Positions 8,270 through 16,530 of a stretch of 64,000 nt of DNA are shown piece by piece. Source of the stretch: JARRNJ01 sp037385045 (lineage in GTDB: Bacteria; Pseudomonadota; Gammaproteobacteria; JASBUN01); NCBI GenBank assembly GCA_037385045.1, contig JARRNJ010000007.1, positions 78,470 to 142,469 of the forward strand, in the 5' to 3' direction. The notes under the pieces are model-generated. The model worked only from the letters and a program-made list of their open reading frames with translations. It was not told the DNA's origin and did no database searches. Each line of letters opens with the position of its first letter. Position 1 is the first letter of the stretch. Made by a program: the position numbers and the translations under genes.

Positions 8270-9136
8270 ATGACCCGCAACGAACCCATCTTCGATGCAA
8301 TACGCTACAAGCAGACCACCAAGCAACAGTGGGAGCGTGCCGCCGACGCCTGGCACCGGTGGAGCCCGCTCCTCAACCATTGGCTCGGACCCGCAACCGA
8401 GCGCATGCTCGACCTGGCGGGCATCGGCCCCGGCGCCCGGGTGCTCGATGTTGCCGCCGGTGCCGGCGAGCAGTCCCTGGCCGTGGCGCGCCGCGTGGGC
8501 GCACAAGGCCGGGTCGTGGCCACCGACATTTCCCCCGCCATCCTTGACCTCGCCCAGTCTGCGGCCCGAAGCCACGGCTTCGACAACGTGGAAACCCGGG
8601 TGCTGGACGGTGAGAACCTGCATGAGCTGCAGGCAGGTTCTTTCGACGCGGTCATTTCCCGGGTCGGCATGATCTATTTTCCCGACCAGCAGAAGGCCCT
8701 GGACGGTATGAAGCATGCCCTGAAACCCGGCGGGAAAGTGGCCGCGATCGTCTATTCGACCGCCGAGCGCAATCCCTTCTTTTCGATTCCGGTCTCGATT
8801 ATCCGGCGACGGGCGAATCTGCCGCCGCCCCTGCCCGGCCAACCCGGTCCGTTCAGCTTGGGCGCGCCTGGGGTGTTGGAAGATGCATTCACCGGCGCGG
8901 GACTGCGGGATGTGCATGTCGAAACCATCGACGCGCCGATCGAGTTGGACAGTGCGGGCGAATGCCTGCGTTTCGAGAAAGAGTCCTTTGGGGCGCTCCA
9001 CCAGATGCTCTCCGGACTTGATGACCGGCAACAGCAGGCCGCCTGGAGCGAGATCGAGCAGGCCCTGGGTGAGTTCGAAAGCAACGGACGCTTCGCCGGC
9101 CCGTGTGAGCTCGTGCTTGCGGTCGGCACCCGTTAA
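8270..9136 (+). CDS. Class I SAM-dependent methyltransferase
   Basis: The 288-residue product has SAM motif I VLDVAAGAGEQSLAVA at about residues 56-71, an acidic post-motif ATDISPAIL, and motif III-like LKPGGKVAAIVYS. It resembles UbiE/COQ5-like and other small-molecule methyltransferases of the Methyltransf_11/25 type. The ATG at 8270 is chosen over the in-frame ATG at 8240 because GGGAGGA lies directly before it. It faces the CadC-type regulator, which may control it. The methyl acceptor is unknown. Confidence 0.82.
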   Translation: MTRNEPIFDAIRYKQTTKQQWERAADAWHRWSPLLNHWLGPATERMLDLAGIGPGARVLDVAAGAGEQSLAVARRVGAQGRVVATDISPAILDLAQSAARSHGFDNVETRVLDGENLHELQAGSFDAVISRVGMIYFPDQQKALDGMKHALKPGGKVAAIVYSTAERNPFFSIPVSIIRRRANLPPPLPGQPGPFSLGAPGVLEDAFTGAGLRDVHVETIDAPIELDSAGECLRFEKESFGALHQMLSGLDDRQQQAAWSEIEQALGEFESNGRFAGPCELVLAVGTR

Positions 9137-9401
9137 TCTTGTTGCCGCGAATCGGGCCCCGTGGGACCGGCCAGGGTCCCACGGGCCGCCCGCATACAGC
9201 GCCAATGCATGAACGCGGGTGGGCCGTGCGTGCCTCGCTACAGCAGACGTTTTCCAAGTGGACAGTGCTGCTCGGTGGACCGCACAGCGGGCAGACGGCA
9301 AATCCCGTTTGAATTCGTCGCTGGACGCAATGCGGCGGCCTGGTCATTGCGCGCCAGGCGTGGCAGGCAACTCCAGACCGGCGGGGGAGTTATCCGGTGA
9401 C

Positions 9402-9638
9402 CTACCCTTGCTTCGACGCCCAAATGGCCAGTTTGTGCCGCATCGCCTTTTGCGAGACCTGGTCTTCCGGGATGGGCTGGATCACCTTGTCGTGGACCAG
9501 CAAACGGTAGATATACTCGATCTTCGCATCGGCGGAATCCGTGGCTTCGAATTCCACCACCCCGCGCTGTTCGCCGTACTTGACACCTTCGGCAATGGCC
9601 TTCTTGACCAGCTCCTTTTCGTTCTTGAGCTTCTTCAT
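9402..9638 (-). CDS. Small conserved protein, DUF5062-like
   Basis: The 78-residue lysine-rich product starts MKKLKNEKELVKKAIAEG and ends KAMRHKLAIWASKQ. The layout IYRLLVHDKVIQP followed by MRHKLAIWASKQ fits the small DUF5062 family of gammaproteobacteria as I remember it; this should be treated as a likely but unverified match. It has its own start and codon use like its neighbours. It is followed (minus strand) by a gene-free stretch to the methyltransferase end at 9136. Function unknown. Confidence 0.6.
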   Translation of the reverse strand: MKKLKNEKELVKKAIAEGVKYGEQRGVVEFEATDSADAKIEYIYRLLVHDKVIQPIPEDQVSQKAMRHKLAIWASKQG

Positions 9639-9731
9639 CCACGCACCCTCACACCGCTTCGTTGTAAACAGTCATGTCGACTCTCGGCATCCGGTCGTAT
9701 TGCAAACCATATCGCCTGCGCACCGCGTGGC

Positions 9732-10256
9732 TCACTTCCCGGCGGGCGACGGGCACCGCGGCTTGGCGGTGAATGTGCGGCCGGGGTCGACGAGGAAGGT
9801 GCCGGCAAGGTAGCTGCGACCAATCAACAACGGATAGTTGAAATCCGCGCGGCGAGCCAGGCTGACCTCGACATCGCGGTAGCGGGTGCCGACGCAAATT
9901 CCCAGGCGCACGACCGGCCGTCGGTTGAAGCTGCCGGCGTGCGTCTTGACGCGAATCATGCGGATCACCGGTCCCTGCAGATCCCACTCCCTGCCGTTGC
10001 GGTCGGCAACCGTAAACTCGGCCCACCGCCGCCCGTCCTTGGGGTAGACGCGCAGATTGGCGTAGCGCAGCGACGAGATGCGTGCGCCGGTGTCGATACG
10101 GGCGCGGAGGCGGATTGCGCCGGGATAAATGACGGCATTCTCAACCCAACCGATGGACGGCATCGCGGCCGCGGCGCTGACAGAAGATCCCGCCAGCCAC
10201 GCCAACGCGGCCAGCGGCAACAGCCGTCGCGCCAGACGCCGGAATCCAGGTTTCAT
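9732..10256 (-). CDS. RimB-like retropepsin-fold peptidase (ATP-dependent zinc protease family), exported
   Basis: The 174-residue product begins with a signal peptide (basic MKPGFRRLARR, then LLPLAALAWLAGSSVSAAAA) and then the domain: ARIDTGARISSL carries the DTGA catalytic motif of retropepsin-like aspartic peptidases, with IRVKTHAGSFNRRPVVRLGI and LLIGRSYLAGTFLVDPGRTF later. These features define the RimK-associated/PF05618 family. The exported form here presumably acts in the periplasm, unlike cytoplasmic RimB. It lies between a DUF5062-like gene and the molbindin gene on the same strand. The substrate is unknown. Confidence 0.78.
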   Translation of the reverse strand: MKPGFRRLARRLLPLAALAWLAGSSVSAAAAMPSIGWVENAVIYPGAIRLRARIDTGARISSLRYANLRVYPKDGRRWAEFTVADRNGREWDLQGPVIRMIRVKTHAGSFNRRPVVRLGICVGTRYRDVEVSLARRADFNYPLLIGRSYLAGTFLVDPGRTFTAKPRCPSPAGK

Positions 10257-10327
10257 GGCCGGTCCGTTTCGCTACGACCGAAGCGCGGCCGCCCGGCCAG
10301 GCCCAGGTTGACGTCGGGGCATCGCCG

Positions 10328-10537
10328 TCAGTCGGTCCCGATCATCACGTTCGAGGCCTTGATCACCACGTAGGCATCCTTGCCGGCAGCGAGGCCCAGG
10401 CTTTCGCAGGATTTCTTCGTGATGATGGACGTCACTTCCACGCCGGGGGCGATCTCCACCAGCACTTCGGCGTTGACAGCGCCGATATCGATTTTCTTCA
10501 CTTGTCCCTTTAGTACATTACGCGCGCTTAACTTCAT
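10328..10537 (-). CDS. mop: Molbindin (Mop-type molybdate-binding protein)
   Basis: This 69-residue protein is a single Mop/TOBE domain: MKLSARNVLKGQVKKIDIGA, then VEVTSIITKKSCESLGLAAGK and YVVIKASNVMIG. Single-domain Mop proteins assemble as hexamers that bind and buffer molybdate in the cytoplasm. AACGAGGAG precedes the ATG. The genome has at least one molybdopterin enzyme (57838-60624), so molybdate storage is plausible. No molybdate transporter is adjacent. Confidence 0.88.
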   Translation of the reverse strand: MKLSARNVLKGQVKKIDIGAVNAEVLVEIAPGVEVTSIITKKSCESLGLAAGKDAYVVIKASNVMIGTD

Positions 10538-10936
10538 GCTTTTCTCCTCGTTCGGATCGTTCCGATCGAAAACGCTTCGCTGACGCTTGCCGGGCCGCGT
10601 GCGGAGCGGCCGCCATTCGGCACAGGATGCCTGACTGTCGCCCGCTGCAAGAATAGCCGATCGCCGGTCGCCCGCACGGGCGTCGCCCGGACAAGTTTCC
10701 GCCCATGGTGTTCACTTCAGCGCGGGGCCCCGAGTTCATCCGCCCGACCCAGCCTGGCGGAGCCACCGCTCGGTTGAGTCCGTTCCCCGAAGACGAACCC
10801 CGCCAACGGCCGCGGGAATTGTGACTGCCAGGCACAAGTGATGTGACGGTTATACGGATTATTTCTTCCAATTTAGGGAGTTAGACTTGTATCCAGTTAT
10901 GGTCAACATATTCGAATATTCGAAAAGGAGACTGCG
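10538..10936. promoter_or_regulatory. Divergent region between mop and DUF1127 gene, with a palindrome
   Basis: This 399-base gap is mostly GC-rich and featureless, but its right end is AT-rich. A perfect 12-base palindrome ATATTCGAATAT lies at 10908-10919, just before the AAAAGGAG ribosome-binding site of the DUF1127 gene. TTGTAT-16-TATTCG (10887-10914) is a possible promoter that the palindrome overlaps. No molybdate-dependent RNA motif was recognised in front of mop. Confidence 0.4.
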
Positions 10937-11200
10937 ATGACCGCCACAACCAAGAGTGCCAAATACTTCGATTCCGGTCCCCGGCCGGCCGCCGGCGGAT
11001 TCGACCCGATTCGGTCGGTGGGCAGGGTTCTGCGCACGGCGCTGAGCTTTCTTGACTCCATGCACGCCGCCCAGGCCGTGGCGTGGCGTGCCGAGTCCTA
11101 TTATGCCATGAGCGACGAGCAACTGGCCCGCATCGGCCTCACCCGGGACCAAGTGCCCGCGGAACTGCTGCGGGAACTGGACCGCGCCCGGCTGCATTGA
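10937..11200 (+). CDS. DUF1127 family small protein
   Basis: The 87-residue product ends in a DUF1127 domain: AVAWRAESYYAMSDEQLARI at about residues 48-67, then GLTRDQVPAELLRELDRA. DUF1127 proteins are small and arginine-rich; some act in RNA binding or phosphate and stress responses. AAAAGGAG precedes the ATG. It stands alone upstream of pstS on the same strand. Confidence 0.75.
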   Translation: MTATTKSAKYFDSGPRPAAGGFDPIRSVGRVLRTALSFLDSMHAAQAVAWRAESYYAMSDEQLARIGLTRDQVPAELLRELDRARLH

Positions 11201-11772
11201 GCCGAAGGTCATTTGGCGTCCGGTGCCGTCCGGTACCGGGCGCCGGTTCCTGTCCGCCTCCGGTGAACCCCGTTGGTCCGTTTCGTCGCGGGCCGTTGGT
11301 TCACGACCACCCTGCCCTGAATCGCCTTGGCCGGCAAATGACGCATCCGTCCGCCCGTGCCGTCGACGGCGCCATGACCATCAGCCTGCCGGTGTCAGGA
11401 ACAGCTTGATTTGAACGTCGTGCGTCGGCGGAACACCCCTACAATTATTCTTATATTTCGCAGATTTATACCATACTTCTAATGTGGTATAGGCAATTTT
11501 CCAATCCCGAGCCCGACCCCGCACCGGGTCGCACCTGCCACCGATTTCGTCAGCACCTCAGCTTCTTAGCCCGCAGAGTTCAAGTCCGGCCGCGCCTTTG
11601 GTCACAAAAAGTTCGCGTTCCTGTCAACGCCCTGCAACAAAGTTCGTGAATCCTGCGCTCCGACCCACTCGAGCGCTACCGCATCACGGACCCGCGCTCC
11701 AGCCAATTCCCGCGGCACGGAAGTGGTTGTGCCCTTCACATCCAACCCACGCAATGAACGAAGGAGCGAACA
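11201..11772 (+). promoter_or_regulatory. pstS upstream region with possible Pho box and an inverted repeat
   Basis: The 572-base gap precedes pstS. CTGTCAACGCC/CTGCAACAAAG at 11621-11642 resembles two tandem 11-base Pho-box half-sites (consensus CTGTCAT plus four), about 130 bases before the pstS ATG. A perfect 7-base inverted repeat TATACCA/TGGTATA lies at 11467-11473 and 11485-11491 in an AT-rich patch. A GAAGGAG site precedes pstS. Both regulatory calls are by eye only. Confidence 0.35.
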
Positions 11773-12804
11773 ATGCCAAAGAAGAAGATCGGGCTTTCCT
11801 ACCTACTGGGCGCCGGCCTGTTGGCGGCGACGGCGGTCGGCAGCAGCAGTGCCCTGGCCTACACCCTGCAGGGCGCCGGCGGCACCGCCATCTACCCGGT
11901 GCTGTCCGACTGGGCGACCGTCTACCATAAACACACCGGCACGGCGGTGAACTACCAGGCCATCGGTTCCGGCGGCGGCATTCACCAGATCAAGGCCAAG
12001 ACCGTCACCTTCGCCAACAGCGACATGCCGCTGACCCCGGCCCAGCTGCAAAAGGCGGGCCTGGTGCAATTCCCGGCGGTGATCATCGGCATCACCCCGG
12101 TGGTCAATCTGCCGCACGTCAAACCCGGCCAGATGGTCTTCAACGGCAAGACGCTGTCCGACATTTACATGGGCAAGATCACTTGGTGGGACGATCCCGC
12201 GATCAAGGCGCTCAACCCGAACGTGCCGCTGCCCCACATGAAGATCACCGTGGTGCATCGCGCTGACGGCTCGGGCACGACCTTCAACTTCACCAATTAC
12301 CTGTCCAAGGTCAGCCCGCAATGGAAGAGCCAGATCGGCGCCAACACCGCGGTCCAGTGGCCGGTCGGCGTCGGCGGCAAGGGCAATGCCGGCGTCGCCA
12401 ACTACGTGCGTCGCATCAAGGGAGCCATCGGCTACGTGGAATATGCCTACACCATGAAGACGCACATGATCTACACCCGCATGAAGAACGAAAACGGGGA
12501 CGTCGTATCGCCCAACATGGGCAGCTTCCAGGCCGCCGCCGCCAACGCGGACTTCACCAAGACCAAGGACTTTTACCTGATCCTGACCGATCAGCCCGGC
12601 GCCAAGAGCTGGCCGATCACCGCCGCCACCTATATCCTGATGCGCAAGGATACGCCGCGCGGTGACAACGCGAAGGTGCTGCACTTCGCCAAGTGGTTCC
12701 TGAACCACGGTCAGCGTTACGCCAAGCGGCTGGACTACGTTCCTTTGCCCCACCGCACCATCACCTTGATCCAGCATTATTGGAAACAGGAACTGGGGAT
12801 CTGA
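11773..12804 (+). CDS. pstS: Phosphate ABC transporter substrate-binding protein
   Basis: The 343-residue product has a Sec signal peptide (KKKIGLSYLLGAGLLAATAV, cleavage near ALA-YT). It continues with PstS phosphate-site motifs: GAGGTAIYPVLSDW, YQAIGSGGGI, VTFANSDMPL, and VVHRADGSGTTFNFTNYLS with the Arg-Asp-Ser-Gly cluster that binds phosphate. It is the periplasmic receptor of the high-affinity Pst importer. No pstC, pstA or pstB is in the window; the gene is monocistronic with its own terminator at 12838. Confidence 0.93.
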   Translation: MPKKKIGLSYLLGAGLLAATAVGSSSALAYTLQGAGGTAIYPVLSDWATVYHKHTGTAVNYQAIGSGGGIHQIKAKTVTFANSDMPLTPAQLQKAGLVQFPAVIIGITPVVNLPHVKPGQMVFNGKTLSDIYMGKITWWDDPAIKALNPNVPLPHMKITVVHRADGSGTTFNFTNYLSKVSPQWKSQIGANTAVQWPVGVGGKGNAGVANYVRRIKGAIGYVEYAYTMKTHMIYTRMKNENGDVVSPNMGSFQAAAANADFTKTKDFYLILTDQPGAKSWPITAATYILMRKDTPRGDNAKVLHFAKWFLNHGQRYAKRLDYVPLPHRTITLIQHYWKQELGI

Positions 12805-12837
12805 AGCGAAATCCGGTCGCAGTGGCCGGCAATGGGG

Positions 12838-12873
12838 CGGCGCCCGGTGATTGAATCATCGGGCGCCGTTTTT
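12838..12873 (+). terminator. Rho-independent terminator of pstS
   Basis: A 14-pair stem (CGGCGCCCGGTGAT pairing with ATCATCGGGCGCCG, one G-U pair) with a TGA loop is followed by five T. It lies 34 bases after the pstS stop. Confidence 0.9.
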
Positions 12874-12985
12874 CATGCGCGTGGATTTAGTTAATAAAAC
12901 AAAGTAAGTTGGTATTATAAGAGGATGTAATATAGTAAAAAATGTCCGCCGTCAGCGGCTGCCCACCTACCCCCAGATGAAGCGA

Positions 12986-13324
12986 TTAGCCCGTGTTTTC
13001 ACCGTCACCGCACTCGCACAGCACCGACGTGCGGATTAGGTGCCCTGCCGGTACCAAGCCGTCCAGGGCCGCGACCGCCGCGTCGACGATATGCGGCTCG
13101 TCGAAAAATTCGATCACCAACGGCAAATGGACATTCAACCGCAACAGGTCCGCCGAGTGGATCTCGCCGTGGCGGCCGAAACCGGCAATGCCGCGGAACA
13201 CGGTCACGCCGTGGACCCGATGTTCATCGTGCAGAATGGACATGATTTCCTTGAGCAAACCATTATGCAGGCCGGGGTCGGCTTCGCGCAGGTAGATGCG
13301 AACCATGGTCATTTCTTTTTGCAT
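12986..13324 (-). CDS. DUF190 family protein (PII-like fold)
   Basis: The 112-residue product has the DUF190 layout: MVRIYLREADP at the start, HDEHRVHGVTVFRGIAGFG in the middle, and LPLVIEFFDEPHIVDAAV towards the end. DUF190 proteins have a ferredoxin-like PII-type fold and often neighbour crcB, as here (19-base gap). The function is unproven, though a regulatory role for fluoride export is the usual guess. It is the last gene of the Ehr-crcB run. HGV and CECGDGE near the C-terminus might bind metal; that is speculation. Confidence 0.85.
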   Translation of the reverse strand: MQKEMTMVRIYLREADPGLHNGLLKEIMSILHDEHRVHGVTVFRGIAGFGRHGEIHSADLLRLNVHLPLVIEFFDEPHIVDAAVAALDGLVPAGHLIRTSVLCECGDGENTG

Positions 13325-13343
13325 ACCTCTCCCCCCTGTATGA

Positions 13344-13721
13344 TCAAAGCCGCCGTGAAAGCAGGCCTCCGGCGACCGCCGCGGTCAGTCCGAGGACGAT
13401 GGAAAGAACCAGATACAAAAACGCTCCGCCCGGTCGCCCGTCCTCCACCAGCAGCACGCTCTCGACCATGAAGGTTGAGAACGTGGTGAAACCGCCCAGT
13501 CCACCGGTGAGGATAGCGGCGCGCAGCGCCGGCGCCATCGTCAACCGCTCCAGTGTCTCGAAAAACAGAAAACCGAGGATGAAACTGCCCAGCACGTTGA
13601 TCACCAGCGTAGCCGTTGGAAAATTTCGTCCCCAGACCAGCTGGATCAGCTGCGTCAGCCCATAACGGGCGGTGCAGCCAAAGGCCCCACCCACCGCAAC
13701 CGCTATATAGTTCAGCCACAC
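13344..13721 (-). CDS. crcB: Fluoride ion channel CrcB/Fluc
   Basis: This 125-residue, four-helix protein has the Fluc signatures GGAFGCTARYGL at the start, LVINVLGSFILGF with the conserved Asn in helix 2, and GGLGGFTTFSTFMVES with the phenylalanine and threonine pore residues in helix 3. It forms a dual-topology dimer that lets fluoride leave the cytoplasm. It lies 38 bases after the hyfB-like gene and 19 before the DUF190 gene on the same strand, so it probably shares the Ehr operon. No room exists for a fluoride riboswitch directly upstream. Confidence 0.93.
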   Translation of the reverse strand: MWLNYIAVAVGGAFGCTARYGLTQLIQLVWGRNFPTATLVINVLGSFILGFLFFETLERLTMAPALRAAILTGGLGGFTTFSTFMVESVLLVEDGRPGGAFLYLVLSIVLGLTAAVAGGLLSRRL

Positions 13722-13759
13722 GATGACATTCTCCTTTCACTTTCAGCAGCAAATCGGGC

Positions 13760-15733
13760 TCAGAGCAGCGGAACCACCAGAATCAACACCAACATGACGC
13801 CGATGATGGCCAGATAAAGATTCAGGCTCCCCGACTGCAGTGCCTGCAGCCGGGCGGCTGCGCGATAGGTCAGGCGTACCGCGGGAGCGAATAACGACGC
13901 GCCGAACAACGGCGCCACCCGGTGGTCGAAGCTCAGGCGGTGCACGAAGTAGCGCAAGCCGGTATGTTCGTGTCGCATATCCTCGGCGGGCCGGTACACC
14001 ATGCTGTAGAAAGTCCTCAGCGCGTTGGAGAACGCCAACGGCGTGATCGCCACCTCATCCGATGTGCGGGGCAAACCGCCATACCAGGTGGGCGTGCGCC
14101 GGCGCCGTGAGCGTGCGGCCCACCACAGGCCCAGCGGTATCAACGCCAGCAGCGGCCCGGCGATCAGCAGTTTGGTCGGAGAGATGAAGGCAAAGTGGCT
14201 GGTGAGCGGCACCAATAACCATCCCGAGCGCAGTGCGGCGCTGCTGGCGCCCGGTAGTACTGCGGTCACCGCCGGTTGCAACGCCGCCAACCACCACGGC
14301 ATGCCGATCCCGGTGGCCAGGACCAACAGTCCCAACAAGCCTGCGGTCCAAGCGTAGCGCGCGGAAATGCCGGCGCCGGTGGCGTCGCCGTCCCCCAGCA
14401 GCCCCACGCCAAATAACTTCACGAAGGTGGCGAACGCCACGGCCGCTGTCAGCGCCAGGCCGGCGCCGGCCATGGACAATGCCAGCGGGCCGCCGAGTCC
14501 CGGCAGGTGGAAGCCCTGGAATACTGTTTGAAACACAAACCACTCGCTGACGAACCCCGCTTGGGGCGGCATCGCCGCCAGGCTCATTGCCGCAAACAGC
14601 GCCCCCACCGCCAGCGGCCACGGGCTGCGTCGCAGCAGCCCGCAGGGAGTCATGCGGTAGCTGGCGCTGGCCTCATGCACGCCGTCTGCGGTCAGGAACA
14701 GGGCGCCCTTGGCCAGCGAATGCCCGGCGAGGTGCAGCAGCGCGACCAGCCAGCCGAGCCCTGCCAGGGCCTGGAGTCCGGCATGACGGAACAATAGCGC
14801 CGCCGCCAGCGCCGCGGTCGCGATGCCGGCGTTTTCCGCCGTCGACAGGCTCAGCAGACGACGCCAGTCTTCCTCCTGAAATGCGTAAAGAATGGCCAGC
14901 GCCGCCGTGAGCACCGCCAACGCGAGCAGCGTGAAGCCGAGCGCGATGCCGTCCGTTGCCCGGCCGGGAAGCCAGATGACCAGCGCACGGCTCAACGCAA
15001 AGTACGCGGCGTTCAATACCACGCCGGACAGTAACACTCCGGTGGCACCGCTCGCCCGCCCATAGACGCCGGGGAACCACTCGTAGAACGGCATCAACCC
15101 CAGTTTGGCGCCGAAGCCGATGATGAACAGCAGACCAACGGCATAACGCGCCGCCGGCGGCAAGGCGGCGCCGGCGGCAGCCATGTGCGTAAAATCAAGG
15201 TCGCCCGCCGTGGTGCCCAACCAGAGCAACCCGGCGAGCACGCACACCGCGCCCAGTTCCAGCAGGATCAACATGAACAGCACCGCCCCGTCGCGTCTCC
15301 CGGCCGGCCGTTCGCCCAATACCATCACCGCGCCGCCCAGGCTCATCACCTCCCAGGCGATGAGGAAGGCCGCACCTTCGGTGAGCCCGAACACGCCCAG
15401 GGCGCCGAGCAGCGTCGCTGCGGCGCCGAACACCCACAGGCGCCCCCGGGCAAGCGCCGAACCCAACCCTGCGGCCAGGACCGCTGGCGCGAGACCGAAC
15501 GCCAGCAGCCAACAGGCCTGCGGTGCGAGACGGAAACGGACCGGTGCGGTAAAGACGACGCCCAGTCGGATGGACGGTGTACCGTCTGGCAGCCCCAGCA
15601 GCGCACCGGCGAGCATTGCCAACGCGCCCGCGGATACCAAGACGCGGCCCAGTCCCTGCGCCCGACCGGTCAAGGCCAACACCGCGGCGGCACTCCAGAT
15701 CAGGGCCGCCCATGCGATCAGATCAACGCTCAA
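13760..15733 (-). CDS. hyfB: Ehr complex proton-translocating subunit, HyfB/NuoL-like
   Basis: The 657-residue membrane protein has about 14-16 helices and the antiporter-like core of HyfB/HycC: ARYAVGLLFIIGFGAKLGLM with the helix-7 lysine, SLSTAENAGIATAALAAAL, HLAGHSLAKGALFLTADGV with the conserved His and Lys, and MPPQAGFVSEWFVFQTVFQG. It should carry protons across the inner membrane when the hydrophilic arm turns over. A TTG start at 15731-15733 is used, because AAGGAGG lies five bases before it. It overlaps the small-subunit gene by 11 bases. Confidence 0.85.
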   Translation of the reverse strand: MSVDLIAWAALIWSAAAVLALTGRAQGLGRVLVSAGALAMLAGALLGLPDGTPSIRLGVVFTAPVRFRLAPQACWLLAFGLAPAVLAAGLGSALARGRLWVFGAAATLLGALGVFGLTEGAAFLIAWEVMSLGGAVMVLGERPAGRRDGAVLFMLILLELGAVCVLAGLLWLGTTAGDLDFTHMAAAGAALPPAARYAVGLLFIIGFGAKLGLMPFYEWFPGVYGRASGATGVLLSGVVLNAAYFALSRALVIWLPGRATDGIALGFTLLALAVLTAALAILYAFQEEDWRRLLSLSTAENAGIATAALAAALLFRHAGLQALAGLGWLVALLHLAGHSLAKGALFLTADGVHEASASYRMTPCGLLRRSPWPLAVGALFAAMSLAAMPPQAGFVSEWFVFQTVFQGFHLPGLGGPLALSMAGAGLALTAAVAFATFVKLFGVGLLGDGDATGAGISARYAWTAGLLGLLVLATGIGMPWWLAALQPAVTAVLPGASSAALRSGWLLVPLTSHFAFISPTKLLIAGPLLALIPLGLWWAARSRRRRTPTWYGGLPRTSDEVAITPLAFSNALRTFYSMVYRPAEDMRHEHTGLRYFVHRLSFDHRVAPLFGASLFAPAVRLTYRAAARLQALQSGSLNLYLAIIGVMLVLILVVPLL

Positions 15734-16520
15734 TCCGGCCTCCTTTTACCGCCTGCGGCATTCGCTCCAGCAGAATCAACAGCCCCTCGATGATCGCCGC
15801 CGGATTGGGCGGGCAACCGGGCAGGTACAGGTCAACCGGCAGCAACTCATCGAGCCCGTGGCCGCAACTGTATCCGCCGCCGGCGATCCCGCCGGACACC
15901 GCGCAGGTGCCGTTCGCCATGACCAAGCGCGGCTCGGGCATGGCCTCGTAAGTGGCGAGCAACGGTTCGCGCATCGGCGCCGTCACCGGGCCGGTAACCA
16001 ACAGCAGGTCGGCGAACCGCGGCGAAGGCGTGAAGAAGATTCCCAACCGATGCAGGTTGTAGAAGGGATTGTTCAACGCCTGCAGCTCCGACTCGCAACC
16101 GTTGCAGGAACCCGCGTCCACGTGACGGATGTGCAGGCTCTTCCGCAACGCGCCGAGCCGTTGTTTGAGCTGCCGACCGGCGGACGAATCGACCGCCTGG
16201 TTCCAGTGCAGGTCGTCGCGGCAACGCACGGCGAACGCCCAGTCCGCGGAAGGCGTCAGAGCACCGGTCGGACAGACTTCCGTACAGAGCTGGCACACCA
16301 CGCAGCGGCCGTAATCGATCGTGATCCGCGCTTCGGTGTTCGCCGCCGCAAGCGCGCCGCTCGGGCACGCCTCCAGACATTCGCTGCAGCCGTTCCGGCA
16401 CTGGCCGGGATCGAACCGCGGCATGCCGAGGACACCCGCTTGTCCGTTGTCGCCGCCCCGACGGGGCCACCCGGTGGTGGCCGGGCGGTGGCTTAGTCCG
16501 AACCAGGTCCATACCGCCAT
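15723..16520 (-). CDS. hyfI: Ehr complex small subunit: ferredoxin domain fused to NuoB/HyfI-like domain
   Basis: The 265-residue product joins two modules. Residues about 41-85 form a 2x[4Fe-4S] ferredoxin (CxxxCxxCxxxCP at 41-52 and CVVCQLCTEVCP at 73-84). Residues about 130-265 are a NuoB/HyfI-like small subunit with Cys139, Cys142, Cys206 and Cys236, enough to bind the N2-type [4Fe-4S] cluster. In hydrogenase-4 the ferredoxin is a separate protein (HyfH). ATG at 16518-16520 is preceded by GAGGAGG. An upstream in-frame ATG at 16550 lies inside the large-subunit gene and lacks a site. Confidence 0.85.
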   Translation of the reverse strand: MAVWTWFGLSHRPATTGWPRRGGDNGQAGVLGMPRFDPGQCRNGCSECLEACPSGALAAANTEARITIDYGRCVVCQLCTEVCPTGALTPSADWAFAVRCRDDLHWNQAVDSSAGRQLKQRLGALRKSLHIRHVDAGSCNGCESELQALNNPFYNLHRLGIFFTPSPRFADLLLVTGPVTAPMREPLLATYEAMPEPRLVMANGTCAVSGGIAGGGYSCGHGLDELLPVDLYLPGCPPNPAAIIEGLLILLERMPQAVKGGRIER

Positions 16521-16530
16521 AGGGGCCTCC

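Noticed and set aside
12936..12965. Terminator after the DUF190 gene on the minus strand
   Set aside because: The T-run exists, but only a 4-pair stem (GCCG/CGGC) precedes it; too weak to call.
13722..13759. Fluoride riboswitch before crcB
   Set aside because: Only 38 bases separate crcB from the previous gene, too short for the motif, and no match was seen.
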